From: Opitutaceae bacterium | Lineage (GTDB): Bacteria; Verrucomicrobiota; Verrucomicrobiia; Opitutales; Opitutaceae | Reading direction: 5' to 3' | DNA: 64,000 nucleotides | Assembly (NCBI GenBank): GCA_016711225.1 | Contig: JADJTK010000030.1 | Span: 1-64,000, forward strand | In this document: positions 47,158 through 55,663 of the stretch, piece by piece | Numbering within the stretch: position 1 is the first letter of the stretch | Layout of the letters: every line of letters begins with the position of its first letter | Position numbers and translations under genes: made by a program | Notes under the pieces: generated by a model | What the model was told of the DNA's origin: nothing | The model's database searches: none | Seen by the model: only the letters and a program-made list of their open reading frames with translations

Positions 47158-48531
47158 ATGAGCGGTCTTGATCCAGTGACGCGGACGGCGCGGCTCGACG
47201 CGGTTGGCTTTGACGTCCTTGTGAACTTTGAGGTGCGAGCGCGGATCGAGTGGGCGTCGATCGTTGAGGTCTTCGCTTTCAAACGGGATCTTTTCGCTGT
47301 CGACGACATTTGCATCGGATTCCGTTGCGACGAATCTGTCGATGCTTGGTGGATAAGCGAAGGGGACAATGGTTACGATGGGCTCGTTCAAGAAATCGAG
47401 CGGCGTTACGGGCGAAATCGGGAGGACTGGTTCGCGGCAGTCGCGTTTCCTGCGTTTCAGCATAACCGCACCACGCTTTGGGGAACGCCACCGCGCGATG
47501 AGATTTCAAATATTGGTCGTTTCCTCGGTTACCCCGTCTCGTTGCGCGTGCAGCGCGATCCGCGCACCGGGCGGTACGCGAACTTTGGTGGCGTGCTGGC
47601 GCCGTCGCCGGGGACGATCCTGCGCTGGCTGACGCACCTGGGGCCGAAGGAGAAGCCGGCGGTCGAGCGCTCACGCGTGCCGGCGGGTGCGGCGCCTTGT
47701 GTGGCACCGGATCTCGCCCGGATCGCCGCTCCGCCGGCGGACGCGATGCAGTTCACCTGGGTGGGGCACTCGACGTGGCTGATCCAGGTCGGTGGTCTGA
47801 ACATTCTTACCGATCCGATCTGGTCGAACCATTGCGCACCGGTGCCGTGGCCGACGGTGCGGCGGCGAACGGAGCCGGGCATCCCCTTCGACAAACTGCC
47901 GCGCATCGACCTCGTGCTGGTCAGCCATTCGCACTATGACCATTGCGACGTGCCCACGTTGCGGCGACTCGGGCAGGCGCCGGCGTACGCGACGCCCGCG
48001 GGTCTCGCGCCCTTCGTGGGTCGGCACACCGGAGGCCGGGTACACCAAGCGGAATGGGGCGAGACCCTCGCCGTAGCGGGCGCGAAGCTCACCGCGGTGC
48101 CGGCGCTGCACTTCTCGGCGCGCAAGGGCCCGGATCGCAATGTGACCCTTTGGTGCGGCTGGCTGCTCGAGGTGGCCGGCTGGCGGATCTACTTCGCGGG
48201 CGACACGGGCATGGCGCCTTTCTTCGGCGAGCTCGGCGAGTGGTTTGCGGCCATCGGAGGGATCGACATGGCGATCCTGCCGATCGGCGCGTATCAACCG
48301 CGTTGGGTGATGACGCCCGTGCACTGCACGGCGGCGGACGCGGTGGATATCCACCGGCTCATCGGCGCGCGGCAGTCGCTGGCGACCCACTGGGGTACTT
48401 TCGTGCTCACGGAGGAGCCGCTGCGGGAGCCGCCGGTGTTGCTGGCGGATACGCTGCGGGCGCGTGGGGTGCCGGCGGAGCAGTTCCGTATCCTCGCCGT
48501 GGGCGAGACGGTGGCGTTCGGCGGGCGGTGA
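47158..48531 (+). CDS. MBL-fold metallohydrolase fused to a small N-terminal domain
   Basis: The C-terminal part (from about residue 190) is a metallo-beta-lactamase-fold hydrolase of the NAPE-PLD/UlaG-like group: TWVGHSTWLIQVGGLNILTDPIWS, VSHSHYDHCD (metal ligands His257, His259, Asp261, His262), FAGDTG and ATHWGTF. The first 110 residues form another domain (IVEVFAFKRDLFAVDDICIGFRC, GYDGLVQEIERRYG, WFAAVAFPAFQHNRTTLWG), which I recall as a stand-alone small conserved protein. The DNA of that part is clearly less GC-rich. The joint near residues 110-145 suggests that foreign DNA replaced the original 5' end in frame. The ATG of MSGLDPVTR is chosen. Confidence 0.75.
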   Translation: MSGLDPVTRTARLDAVGFDVLVNFEVRARIEWASIVEVFAFKRDLFAVDDICIGFRCDESVDAWWISEGDNGYDGLVQEIERRYGRNREDWFAAVAFPAFQHNRTTLWGTPPRDEISNIGRFLGYPVSLRVQRDPRTGRYANFGGVLAPSPGTILRWLTHLGPKEKPAVERSRVPAGAAPCVAPDLARIAAPPADAMQFTWVGHSTWLIQVGGLNILTDPIWSNHCAPVPWPTVRRRTEPGIPFDKLPRIDLVLVSHSHYDHCDVPTLRRLGQAPAYATPAGLAPFVGRHTGGRVHQAEWGETLAVAGAKLTAVPALHFSARKGPDRNVTLWCGWLLEVAGWRIYFAGDTGMAPFFGELGEWFAAIGGIDMAILPIGAYQPRWVMTPVHCTAADAVDIHRLIGARQSLATHWGTFVLTEEPLREPPVLLADTLRARGVPAEQFRILAVGETVAFGGR

Positions 48532-48618
48532 GCGGTGGCCGGGGCGCGGGGGCCGCGAGCCTGTGATTGGGAGCTGGCGTGGGCCGCAAGGTGTCCAGCC
48601 GGAGACTGGACCCACGGG

Positions 48619-49383
48619 TCAAGCAGGCCGGTGAGCAGGACGGCTCGGCAGGCCCCTGCCAAGCGGGTCAGTGGGGCCGGGCGGTGCCGCGGCACGCTCG
48701 CCGAAGAGCGCGGTGCCCACCCGCACCATCGTGCTGCCTTCCGCGATGGCGATGGCGAGGTCGCTGGTCATGCCCATCGAGAGCTCGGGTAGTGGTCGGC
48801 CGAAACGGCCGACGAGTTCGTCGCGGATTTCTCGCAACCGGGCGAAGGTGTGGCGGGCGACGGAGGGGGCGTCGGACAGGGGGGCGATGGTCATCAGCCC
48901 GTCGATGCGCAGGGCAGCTTTGCCGAGGGCGGCCTCGAGAAGGGCCGGGGCGTCCTCGGGCTCGGCGCCGAATTTGGCCGGATCATTGCCGGCGTTGATC
49001 TGGAGCAGTACCGGGAGGATGCGGCCGGCGGCGGCGGCCTCCCGGTCGAGCTGGTCGACCAGCTTGGGGCTTCCCACGCTCTGGATGCGATCGAAGTGGC
49101 GGGCGGCGAGCTTCGCTTTGTTGGACTGGAGGTGACCGATCAGCTCCCAGCGCACATGCACTCCGCATTGGGCCTGTTTGGCCACGGCCTCCTGCACCCG
49201 GTTTTCGCCCACCGCTCCTAGCCCCGCCGCGGCGACCAGGGCCACCACGTCGGCCGGGTGGTTCTTGGTCACCGGGAGCAGAGTGACTTCGGCGGGATTG
49301 CGGCCGGCAGCGGCGCACGCCTCGTCGATTTGACGGCGGACTTCCGCCAGACGGCAGAGAAAAGTTTCTAGGCTCAACGGCAT
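48619..49383 (-). CDS. yggS: YggS/PLPBP-type pyridoxal phosphate-binding protein
   Basis: A single-domain TIM-barrel protein that carries pyridoxal phosphate and balances vitamin B6 and amino acid pools; it is not known to catalyse a reaction. The cofactor lysine is Lys40 in LLPVTKNHP, followed by GENRVQEAVAK, HVRWELIGHLQSNKAK, VLLQINAGNDPAKFG, LSMGMTSDLAIAIAEGSTMVRVGTALFG. The last 24 residues are an extra proline-rich tail. It is divergent from the LysR gene with 69 bases between them. Confidence 0.92.
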   Translation of the reverse strand: MPLSLETFLCRLAEVRRQIDEACAAAGRNPAEVTLLPVTKNHPADVVALVAAAGLGAVGENRVQEAVAKQAQCGVHVRWELIGHLQSNKAKLAARHFDRIQSVGSPKLVDQLDREAAAAGRILPVLLQINAGNDPAKFGAEPEDAPALLEAALGKAALRIDGLMTIAPLSDAPSVARHTFARLREIRDELVGRFGRPLPELSMGMTSDLAIAIAEGSTMVRVGTALFGERAAAPPGPTDPLGRGLPSRPAHRPA

Positions 49384-49423
49384 TACAGGCCCTACTCGGG
49401 TATTGCTAATTTATAAGTCTCTA

Positions 49424-49438
49424 TTATCGAAACGATAA
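49424..49438. promoter_or_regulatory. candidate LysR-type operator
   Basis: TTATCG-AAA-CGATAA, a perfect 6-bp inverted repeat of the T-N11-A kind, in the AT-rich 69-base gap between yggS and the LysR gene, 14 bases before the LysR start codon. Such a position fits autoregulation. Confidence 0.5.
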
Positions 49439-49452
49439 CATTTCGGCGTCGC

Positions 49453-50349
49453 ATGCAAATTGAGAACTTCAAGATCTTTTCTGACCTCGTAGAAACCAAG
49501 AGCTTCTCGAAGGCGGCCAAGCTCAACGGCATCACCCAGTCGGCGGTGAGCCAGCAGGCGCGCTCGATGGAGCGGCAGTTCAAGGCGCTGTTGGTCGATC
49601 GCAGCCAGAAACAGTTCCAGCTCACTCGCGAGGGCGAGCGCGTGTACGACACATCCAAGGAGATCCTCAACCACTTCGAGAAGCTCCAATGCGAGCTGCT
49701 CGAGATGAAGAAGATCATCAGCGGGACCATCCGTATCTCGACCATCTACTCGATCGGGTTGCATGAACTGCCTCCCTACATCAAGCAGTTCCTCCAGACC
49801 TATCCGGCCGTGAACTGCCGGGTGGAATACCGCCGCTCGAATCTCGTCTACGAGGACATCCTGCACAACTCCGTGGATTTCGGTCTGGTCGCCTTCCCGC
49901 AGAAGATGCGGCAGGTGGAGATCATCCCGTTCCGCGAGGACCAGCTTGTGTTGATCACGCACCCGCAGCATCCGCTGGCGAAGTACGACCAGATCGACAT
50001 GAAGCAGCTCACGGGGCACAAGTTCATCGGTTTCGATCCGGACATCCCCACCCGCAAGGCCGTGGACATGATTCTGCGTGACCATCGGCTCGAGGTCGAA
50101 ACCGTCATGGAATTCGACAACATCGAAACGGTGAAACGTGCGGTCGAGATCGATGCCGGCGTGGCGGTCGTGCCCCAGGCGACGATTCTTCAGGAGGTGG
50201 CCCAGGGCTCGCTCAAGTCGATTTCCTTCAAGGGCAAAGACTTCACCCGCCCGTTAGCCATTCTTCACCGCAAAGGCCGGGTGCTCACCCCCGCGATGCG
50301 CCGTTTCCTTGATTCTCTGACGGCGGAGCGGCCCACGACCCTAGTCTGA
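49453..50349 (+). CDS. LysR-family transcriptional regulator
   Basis: A 298-residue DNA-binding regulator. Residues 1-60 are the winged helix-turn-helix (IENFKIFSDLVETKSFSKAAKLNGITQSAVSQQARSMER, RSQKQFQLTREGE). Residues 90-295 form the periplasmic-binding-like effector domain (GTIRISTIYSIGLHELPPYI, DFGLVAFPQKMRQVEIIPF, GVAVVPQATILQEV). The sequence resembles CysL/CbbR-type members more than others, but the regulon is unknown. Divergence from yggS with an inverted repeat between them suggests that it controls itself and perhaps yggS. Confidence 0.92.
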   Translation: MQIENFKIFSDLVETKSFSKAAKLNGITQSAVSQQARSMERQFKALLVDRSQKQFQLTREGERVYDTSKEILNHFEKLQCELLEMKKIISGTIRISTIYSIGLHELPPYIKQFLQTYPAVNCRVEYRRSNLVYEDILHNSVDFGLVAFPQKMRQVEIIPFREDQLVLITHPQHPLAKYDQIDMKQLTGHKFIGFDPDIPTRKAVDMILRDHRLEVETVMEFDNIETVKRAVEIDAGVAVVPQATILQEVAQGSLKSISFKGKDFTRPLAILHRKGRVLTPAMRRFLDSLTAERPTTLV

Positions 50350-50522
50350 GCCCGCCCGAAACGGAGGCTGGTGTGGCGCCTGCGGGGCGCTCGCAGGCCG
50401 CATCGGTTATTGCCCGATCCGATTCGCCCGAAGTCTCTTCGGCTCTCGCGCGGCGCATGGCTGCAAGGGCTCCGGGCTGGTCCCGGGTGTTAACCTCGTG
50501 CGGCCTCTGCTGGAAAAGCAAA

Positions 50523-50554
50523 GGGCCCGGCGAAAACCCCTTAACGCCGGGCCC
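50523..50554. terminator. strong intrinsic terminator between convergent genes
   Basis: Perfect 10-bp stem GGGCCCGGCG / CGCCGGGCCC with a 12-base loop. On the minus strand it is followed by TTTGCTTTT, on the plus strand by ATAGTTGTCTTCG. It most likely ends a minus-strand transcript that includes the small ORF at 50541-50720. Confidence 0.85.
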
Positions 50555-50720
50555 ATAGTTGTCTTCGTTTCGCCTCACGGCGGAACATCCATGTTGCCCT
50601 GATGCCTGTTTGCGCAGGCATGTGGGGTTTAGCAATGGCTGTGCCAACCGCTTCAGCGGTTTGGGCGTGAACGGAAATCGGGAGTGTGCCGCGCGGATTC
50701 GTCTGTTTTTGCCCAGGCAT
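50541..50720 (-). CDS. small basic protein, 59 aa (candidate)
   Basis: An ATG with a strong Shine-Dalgarno sequence (CGGAGGACCC-ATG) opens a frame for MPGQKQTNPRGTLPISVHAQ to the basic end REAKRRQLWARR. The stop codon lies in the loop of the strong terminator. No family is recognised. The direct repeat ATGCCTGSGCAAAMACAG occurs at both the start and codon 39. The same DNA can fold into long-range helices, so a structured RNA is the competing reading. Confidence 0.5.
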   Translation of the reverse strand: MPGQKQTNPRGTLPISVHAQTAEAVGTAIAKPHMPAQTGIRATWMFRREAKRRQLWARR

Positions 50721-50738
50721 GGGTCCTCCGGGATGTTC
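50583..50738 (-). ncRNA. candidate structured RNA overlapping the small ORF
   Basis: Closing arms GAACATCC / GGATGTTC, then CCC / GGG and ATGCCTG / CAGGCAT, enclose an inner hairpin AACCGC-TGAA-GCGGTT (minus-strand sense). The ATGCCTG segment could instead pair with a nearer CAGGCAT, so two exclusive folds exist. Shape and size would suit a 6S-like RNA or an attenuator, but no family motif was recognised. Confidence 0.35.
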
Positions 50739-50857
50739 GTTTGTGTTCAGGTTGTGGCGCGCGGAGGCGCGCATCAGAGGCATCGATTCACGAGGGCGGC
50801 GCAAGCGGCTCCTCCTGCGGTCGAACGCGGCCGCATTCCCCTAGCCGTCCCGTCGGC

Positions 50858-53800
50858 TCAGCGGCGCAGCAGGCGACCGAGGTCGCCCAAGCTGGTCAAT
50901 CGGGTTGGCTTGGCGGTGATTGGGGCGGGTGGGCTCACTGCGGGGGCTGCCGGCGTGGGCGGCCGCGGCGCCGTCTGCGGGGGTGGGGGCGGGCCACCGA
51001 ACAGCGCGGCTGCGGTGCGGAGTTCACCGAACTTCTCCGCGAGCTTCTTCTCCGATACAGGCTGGGCGGTGCCCAGCTCCTGGGCGAACACGCTCACCCG
51101 AAATTCCTCGGTCAACCAGCGCAACTCCTCGAGCCGTTGTGCGTGCTCCGCGTTGCGCGGGAACCCCTTGGAGACCTCGGCCAAGGCCTTCGCCCAGGGT
51201 GCAACCTGCAGGGCGCGGCGGTGGTCTCGTCCCGGATCCTGCCGGCAACGGTCGGCACGGGCCTTCATCGCCTTCAGGTAGCGGGGGAGGTGGGCGACTT
51301 GTGTCCAGGGAGTGCGGGCAAGGAAGCCCGGTCCGAGCCACCCCGCCAGCTCCGCTTCCATGCCCGGGTAGGGGGACGGGTGGGTGAGCAGTTCCATGCG
51401 CAGGGCCAGCGCCTCGCGTAGTGGGGGGACCAGTTTCCCGACGATGCCCTTGAGCGTCGCGCGGGCGGCGGCCACATGGACCACGAATCCCTCTCGCGTG
51501 AGCGGGCGCACCGGCTGGCTGCAGATCCACGTGCGGATGCAAGTATACGCCTCCGTGCGCCATTGCTCCATCGGCATGAGCACTACAGCCGCCGGGCCGA
51601 GCTCGCGCAAATCGCGCACATCGCGTTCGAGCCAGGTGAGCTCCTTCGAAATCTGCGCCTCGACCAGGGCCGCCACTCCGGCCGGAGTCACGGCGCGCGC
51701 CTCGGCCTCCACCGCCAGTAGTCGCAGGGCCGCCTGTCCGGGGCCGGAGGCCACGAGGGCGGGAAACGCGTGCGCGGGCACTCCCGCCGACTCGGCGATC
51801 ACGAGGCGCGGCGGCAGTTCCCCAAAAGTCCAATCGGTGAGTCCGTCGCGCTCGTAGCGTATCCGTGCCTGCCGCCAGGCCAGGGCGATGGCGTCGTCGG
51901 GGCGCTGGACCAGTTTCTTCTCGTGTTCGGCGAGCGCGGTGCGCACCGCCTCCAGCTCGCGCCCAGCGGCGAGTGGCTTGCCCGTATTGTCCACGACCTC
52001 GACGCGCACGCGCAGGTGCTCGGGCAGTTCCTCGGTATGGAAATCCGTGGTGCTGACGGCCAGTTGGTGGTGGCGGGCAAGGTGGTCGGCGAGGGCGTTG
52101 ACCAGGGGGCGGCCGTCGGCCTTGAGCAGGGCAGCGATGGATTTGGCCGTGGCCTCTAGTGGGTTGAGCTGCACGCGCGCGGCCTTCGGGAGCGAGCGAA
52201 GGAGCATTTGCACTTTCTCCTCCAGGTGGCCGGGCACGAGCCAGTCGAGCAGGCCGGGTTGGAGCAGCTTCGCCTGCCGGTAGGGCAGCCGGAGCGTGAT
52301 TCCGTCCTCCGGCGCGCCGGGCTTGTAGGTGTAGTCGAGCGGCATCGCGCGGTTCTCGAGCGTCACCTGGTCGGGGAAGTCGGCCGGGTCGAACTCCTCG
52401 AGGGCGCCGAGCAGGTCTTCCTCCTCCATCTGCATCCAGCGTGGTTCGGCGGAGACGCGTTTCTTCCATTCGCGCTGCAGGTCCTGCACCGAGGATACAC
52501 CAAGCCCGGTGAGCCGTTTGGCGTAAAACTCGTAGGTCGCCTCCTCAATGGTGAGCCAATGTTGGGAACGGACCTGGGTCTGGATCGTGGCGACCTTGGC
52601 GCGCAACCGCCGGTTGCGATCCAGGAAGGGCAGGGTGGGTGTTTCGAGGGTGTCGGCGACGAGGGCGCCGCGTAGGAAGATTTCTGTGGCGCGCGCGGCG
52701 TCGATGCGCCCGTAGTCGATGAAGCGGTTCTGGATCTCCAGTCCGTGGAGCATGGTGCGTTCGCGCACGAGCACGCGGCCAGCGTCGGGATGCCAGTCGG
52801 GCTCGCCGTAGCTGCGCCGCAGGACGTGGCCACCGATGTCGAGCAGCCAGAGCGGGTCGAGGCGCGCGTTGGTGCGGGCGTAGAGGCGGGTAGTCTCGAC
52901 CATCTCGGCGGCCATCAGCCAGAGGTCTTTCACCGGCTTGGGCCCTTTTTGCGCAGCGGGAGCCTGTTTGGCTGCACGCTTCTCCGAGCGGACGAACAGG
53001 GTGGAGCCGGGGAATACGACCACCTTGCGGCTGCTGGTGGCGTTGAAGTGATTGCCGTCCTCGCGCCGGGCCACATTGCCCAGCAGGCCGCACAGCAGGG
53101 AGCGGTGCACGGCCCGGTAGCGCTCGCCGCCCAGGCGCCAGTCGTCGACGCGGGGGGCGCCCGCGCCGGGTTTCGGGTTCCGGGTTCCGGGTTTGGGGCT
53201 GGCGGCAGGGACGGAGGGGCCGCCGGGGCGGGGTGCCTGCCCGCGTTGGTGGACCTGCGGCCCTTGGCGGCTAGGCGTAACCGTCGTCGCGGCAACCTGA
53301 CGGGTTTCCGGCATCCGGTTCTGCGGCCCCGGTTTCGGGCTTGGGATTTGGGGTCTGGAATTCGGGCGCGGCGCTCCAGCGGAAGCCGCGGCGTTGCGGG
53401 CGCCCGGCTCGGCGTTTGGAGTTTGGACTCTGGGATTTGGCGCCTCGGGCGTTGGGTTTTCCTCCTCCGCGTCCTCCGGCGAGTCGGCTTCGTCGTGCAG
53501 CACCTGCCACTCGTCGGTCTCCAGTTCGGCCACGGACGCCTTCAGTTGGGCGTGCACGTCGAACCATTCGCGCATGCGGTTGAAGCTGAGGAAGTGGGCG
53601 CGACAGAACTTTTTGAGCCGCCCGAGCGAGAGCTTCTGCGCCTCGTCGTGGTAGGCGTCCCAGATGTTCAACAACGTTACGAAGTCGGACTCCGGGTGGA
53701 CGAAGGTGCGGTGCGCGGCATCGGCCGCGGCCTCCTCGTCCACGGGACGTTCCCGCGGGTCCTGGATACTGAGCGCGGCGGCGATGACGAGCACCTCGCG

Positions 53801-55330
53801 CAAGGCTCGTTCGTCGCGCGCCTGCAGGAGCATGCGGCCCACGGTGGGGTCGACGGGAATCTTCGAGAGCTCGCGGCCGAGCGGGGCGAGGCGGCGTGCC
53901 TGTCCGGCCACGGCCGGTTCGAGGGCCCCGAGCTCGTCGAGTAGGGCGTAGCCGGCGGTGATGGCGGTAGGGGCCGGCGGCTCGATGAAGGGGAAGGTCT
54001 CGATCTCGCCGAGGCGCGCGGCCAGCAGGCGTAGGATGACCTCGGCGAGGTTGGCCCGCAGCAGCTCGGGCTGGGTGAATGGTGCGCGATTGGTGAAATC
54101 CTCCTCGGAATAGAGGCGGATGCACACGCCGGCGGAGACACGGCCGGCGCGGCCGGCGCGCTGGTTGGCGCTGCTCTGCGAGATTGACTCGATAGGCAGG
54201 CGCTTGGTGCGCGTGCGCGCGGCGTAGTGGCTCAGGCGAGCCAGGCCGCTGTCGACCACGAACTGGATGCCGGGAATCGTGAGCGAGGTCTCGGCGACGT
54301 TCGTGGCGATGATGATCTTGCGCGCCTGGCTCGGGGCGAAAACGCGCTGCTGGTCGGAGGCGGAAAGGCGGCTGAAGAGCGGCAGCAGCGTCACCCGCCC
54401 GAGTTCGCGATGTTCGAGTTCCTCGGTGGTGTCGCGGATCTCGCGCTCACCGGGCATGAAGATGAGGATATCGCCGCCGCGCGATTGCGCGACGATGCGC
54501 TCGACGGCGGCCACGGCTGCGTCGACCACGGTGAACTCGCCCGACTCCTCGCGCAGCTCGTCCAGCGGGGCGTAGATCGTCTCCACCGGATAGGTGCGCC
54601 CGCTTACCTCGACGATCGGTGCGCCCCCGAAGGCGGCCGAGAACTTGTGCGTGTCGATCGTCGCTGAGGTGATGATGATGCGCAGCTCCGGCCGGCGGTG
54701 ACGCAGGCCGTTGAGGTGACCGAGGAGGAAATCGATGTTGAGGCTACGCTCGTGGGCCTCGTCGACGATGATGGTGTCGTAGCCGCGCAGATCGCGGTCG
54801 CCCTGCACCTCGGCCAAGAGCATGCCGTCGGTGAGGAACTTGATGGTGGTGTCGCCGGAGGTGCGGTCGGCGAAGCGGATTTTGCACCCCACCTCGCGTC
54901 CCCAGGTCACCCCGAGCTCCTCGGCCACGCGGCGCGAGACCGAGAGCGCGGCCACGCGTCGCGGCTGCGTGCAGGCGATGCGCCCGCGAATACCCCGGCC
55001 GGCCTCGAGGCAGAATTTCGGCAGCTGGGTGGTTTTGCCCGAGCCGGTCTCGCCGGAGAGGATGACCACCGGGTGCTCGCGGATCGCGCGCACGATCTCC
55101 TCGCGGCGGGCCGAGATCGGCAATTCCGGAGGATAGTCGAGCCGCCACGCGGGCGGCGCATCGCGGCGCGAATGGTGGTGCGCGGAGGCCAAGGGGGAAG
55201 GTTGTCCCCTAAACAATGCCCGGCGGGAAGCCGGAAACGCAGGTGGGGTGGAGGTGAAAGTTGGCCTTTGAGGCAAACGCGAGGGAAGAGTCCGCGGATC
55301 GAGGAAGGGTTTGGCGCGGGATGGGGTCAT
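50858..55330 (-). CDS. hrpA: ATP-dependent RNA helicase HrpA
   Basis: A 1490-residue DEAH-box helicase. The motor has GETGSGKTTQL (Walker A, residues 93-100), TQPRRVAALS, DEAHERSLN, ITSATIDT, VVDSGLARLSHY and QRAGRAGRVSAGVCIRLY. Helicase-associated and OB-fold regions follow, and the long C-terminal DUF3418 region completes the HrpA length. Residues about 617-727 are an insert rich in proline, encoded by word-like DNA repeats, at a place where other HrpA proteins have only a short linker before YRAVHRSLLCGLLGNV. HrpA acts on mRNA and stalled ribosomes. The N-terminal 60 residues are uncertain. Confidence 0.93.
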   Translation of the reverse strand: MTPSRAKPFLDPRTLPSRLPQRPTFTSTPPAFPASRRALFRGQPSPLASAHHHSRRDAPPAWRLDYPPELPISARREEIVRAIREHPVVILSGETGSGKTTQLPKFCLEAGRGIRGRIACTQPRRVAALSVSRRVAEELGVTWGREVGCKIRFADRTSGDTTIKFLTDGMLLAEVQGDRDLRGYDTIIVDEAHERSLNIDFLLGHLNGLRHRRPELRIIITSATIDTHKFSAAFGGAPIVEVSGRTYPVETIYAPLDELREESGEFTVVDAAVAAVERIVAQSRGGDILIFMPGEREIRDTTEELEHRELGRVTLLPLFSRLSASDQQRVFAPSQARKIIIATNVAETSLTIPGIQFVVDSGLARLSHYAARTRTKRLPIESISQSSANQRAGRAGRVSAGVCIRLYSEEDFTNRAPFTQPELLRANLAEVILRLLAARLGEIETFPFIEPPAPTAITAGYALLDELGALEPAVAGQARRLAPLGRELSKIPVDPTVGRMLLQARDERALREVLVIAAALSIQDPRERPVDEEAAADAAHRTFVHPESDFVTLLNIWDAYHDEAQKLSLGRLKKFCRAHFLSFNRMREWFDVHAQLKASVAELETDEWQVLHDEADSPEDAEEENPTPEAPNPRVQTPNAEPGARNAAASAGAPRPNSRPQIPSPKPGPQNRMPETRQVAATTVTPSRQGPQVHQRGQAPRPGGPSVPAASPKPGTRNPKPGAGAPRVDDWRLGGERYRAVHRSLLCGLLGNVARREDGNHFNATSSRKVVVFPGSTLFVRSEKRAAKQAPAAQKGPKPVKDLWLMAAEMVETTRLYARTNARLDPLWLLDIGGHVLRRSYGEPDWHPDAGRVLVRERTMLHGLEIQNRFIDYGRIDAARATEIFLRGALVADTLETPTLPFLDRNRRLRAKVATIQTQVRSQHWLTIEEATYEFYAKRLTGLGVSSVQDLQREWKKRVSAEPRWMQMEEEDLLGALEEFDPADFPDQVTLENRAMPLDYTYKPGAPEDGITLRLPYRQAKLLQPGLLDWLVPGHLEEKVQMLLRSLPKAARVQLNPLEATAKSIAALLKADGRPLVNALADHLARHHQLAVSTTDFHTEELPEHLRVRVEVVDNTGKPLAAGRELEAVRTALAEHEKKLVQRPDDAIALAWRQARIRYERDGLTDWTFGELPPRLVIAESAGVPAHAFPALVASGPGQAALRLLAVEAEARAVTPAGVAALVEAQISKELTWLERDVRDLRELGPAAVVLMPMEQWRTEAYTCIRTWICSQPVRPLTREGFVVHVAAARATLKGIVGKLVPPLREALALRMELLTHPSPYPGMEAELAGWLGPGFLARTPWTQVAHLPRYLKAMKARADRCRQDPGRDHRRALQVAPWAKALAEVSKGFPRNAEHAQRLEELRWLTEEFRVSVFAQELGTAQPVSEKKLAEKFGELRTAAALFGGPPPPPQTAPRPPTPAAPAVSPPAPITAKPTRLTSLGDLGRLLRR
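53155..53465. repeat. word-like GGGTTTCGGG/GTTTGGAG repeats inside hrpA
   Basis: Runs such as GGGTTTCGGGTTCCGGG (53168) and CGTTTGGAGTTTGGACTCTG (53413) are imperfect copies of a 6-7 base unit. They encode PKPGTRNPKPG and PNPRVQTPNAEPGARN on the minus strand without breaking the frame. Confidence 0.8.
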
Positions 55331-55663
55331 CCGGCTCGGCCTTCTGAATAGCGATAGTTGCAGGGACTATGTTGGAACTGGGCGTGCCGCGCACGAAGCG
55401 GAACGACTTCGTCGTCTCGTTACGACGGGGCGGCGGAAGGCTGGCAATGCTTTCGTTCAGCTGCGCGGAGGTGCGCCGGGCTGGGCGATCTTGTCGGTCA
55501 GGCACGACAAAAGCGCCGAGGTTGAACGATTCGGTCGCGCAGTCGAGCCGGGCCCCGTCGCATCCGCAGCCGGGATTCGAGGCATTGCCAGCGGCTGGAT
55601 TCACCGCACTCTTACCGCTCCAGGCTTCGGTTTTTCGCCAAAACGTCGATTATCCCCTCTCCC
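55331..55663. other. spacer between divergent hrpA and HDOD genes
   Basis: No gene recognised; it should hold both promoters. A short inverted stretch ACGACTTCGTCGT lies near 55404. Open frames here are shadows. Confidence 0.5.
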
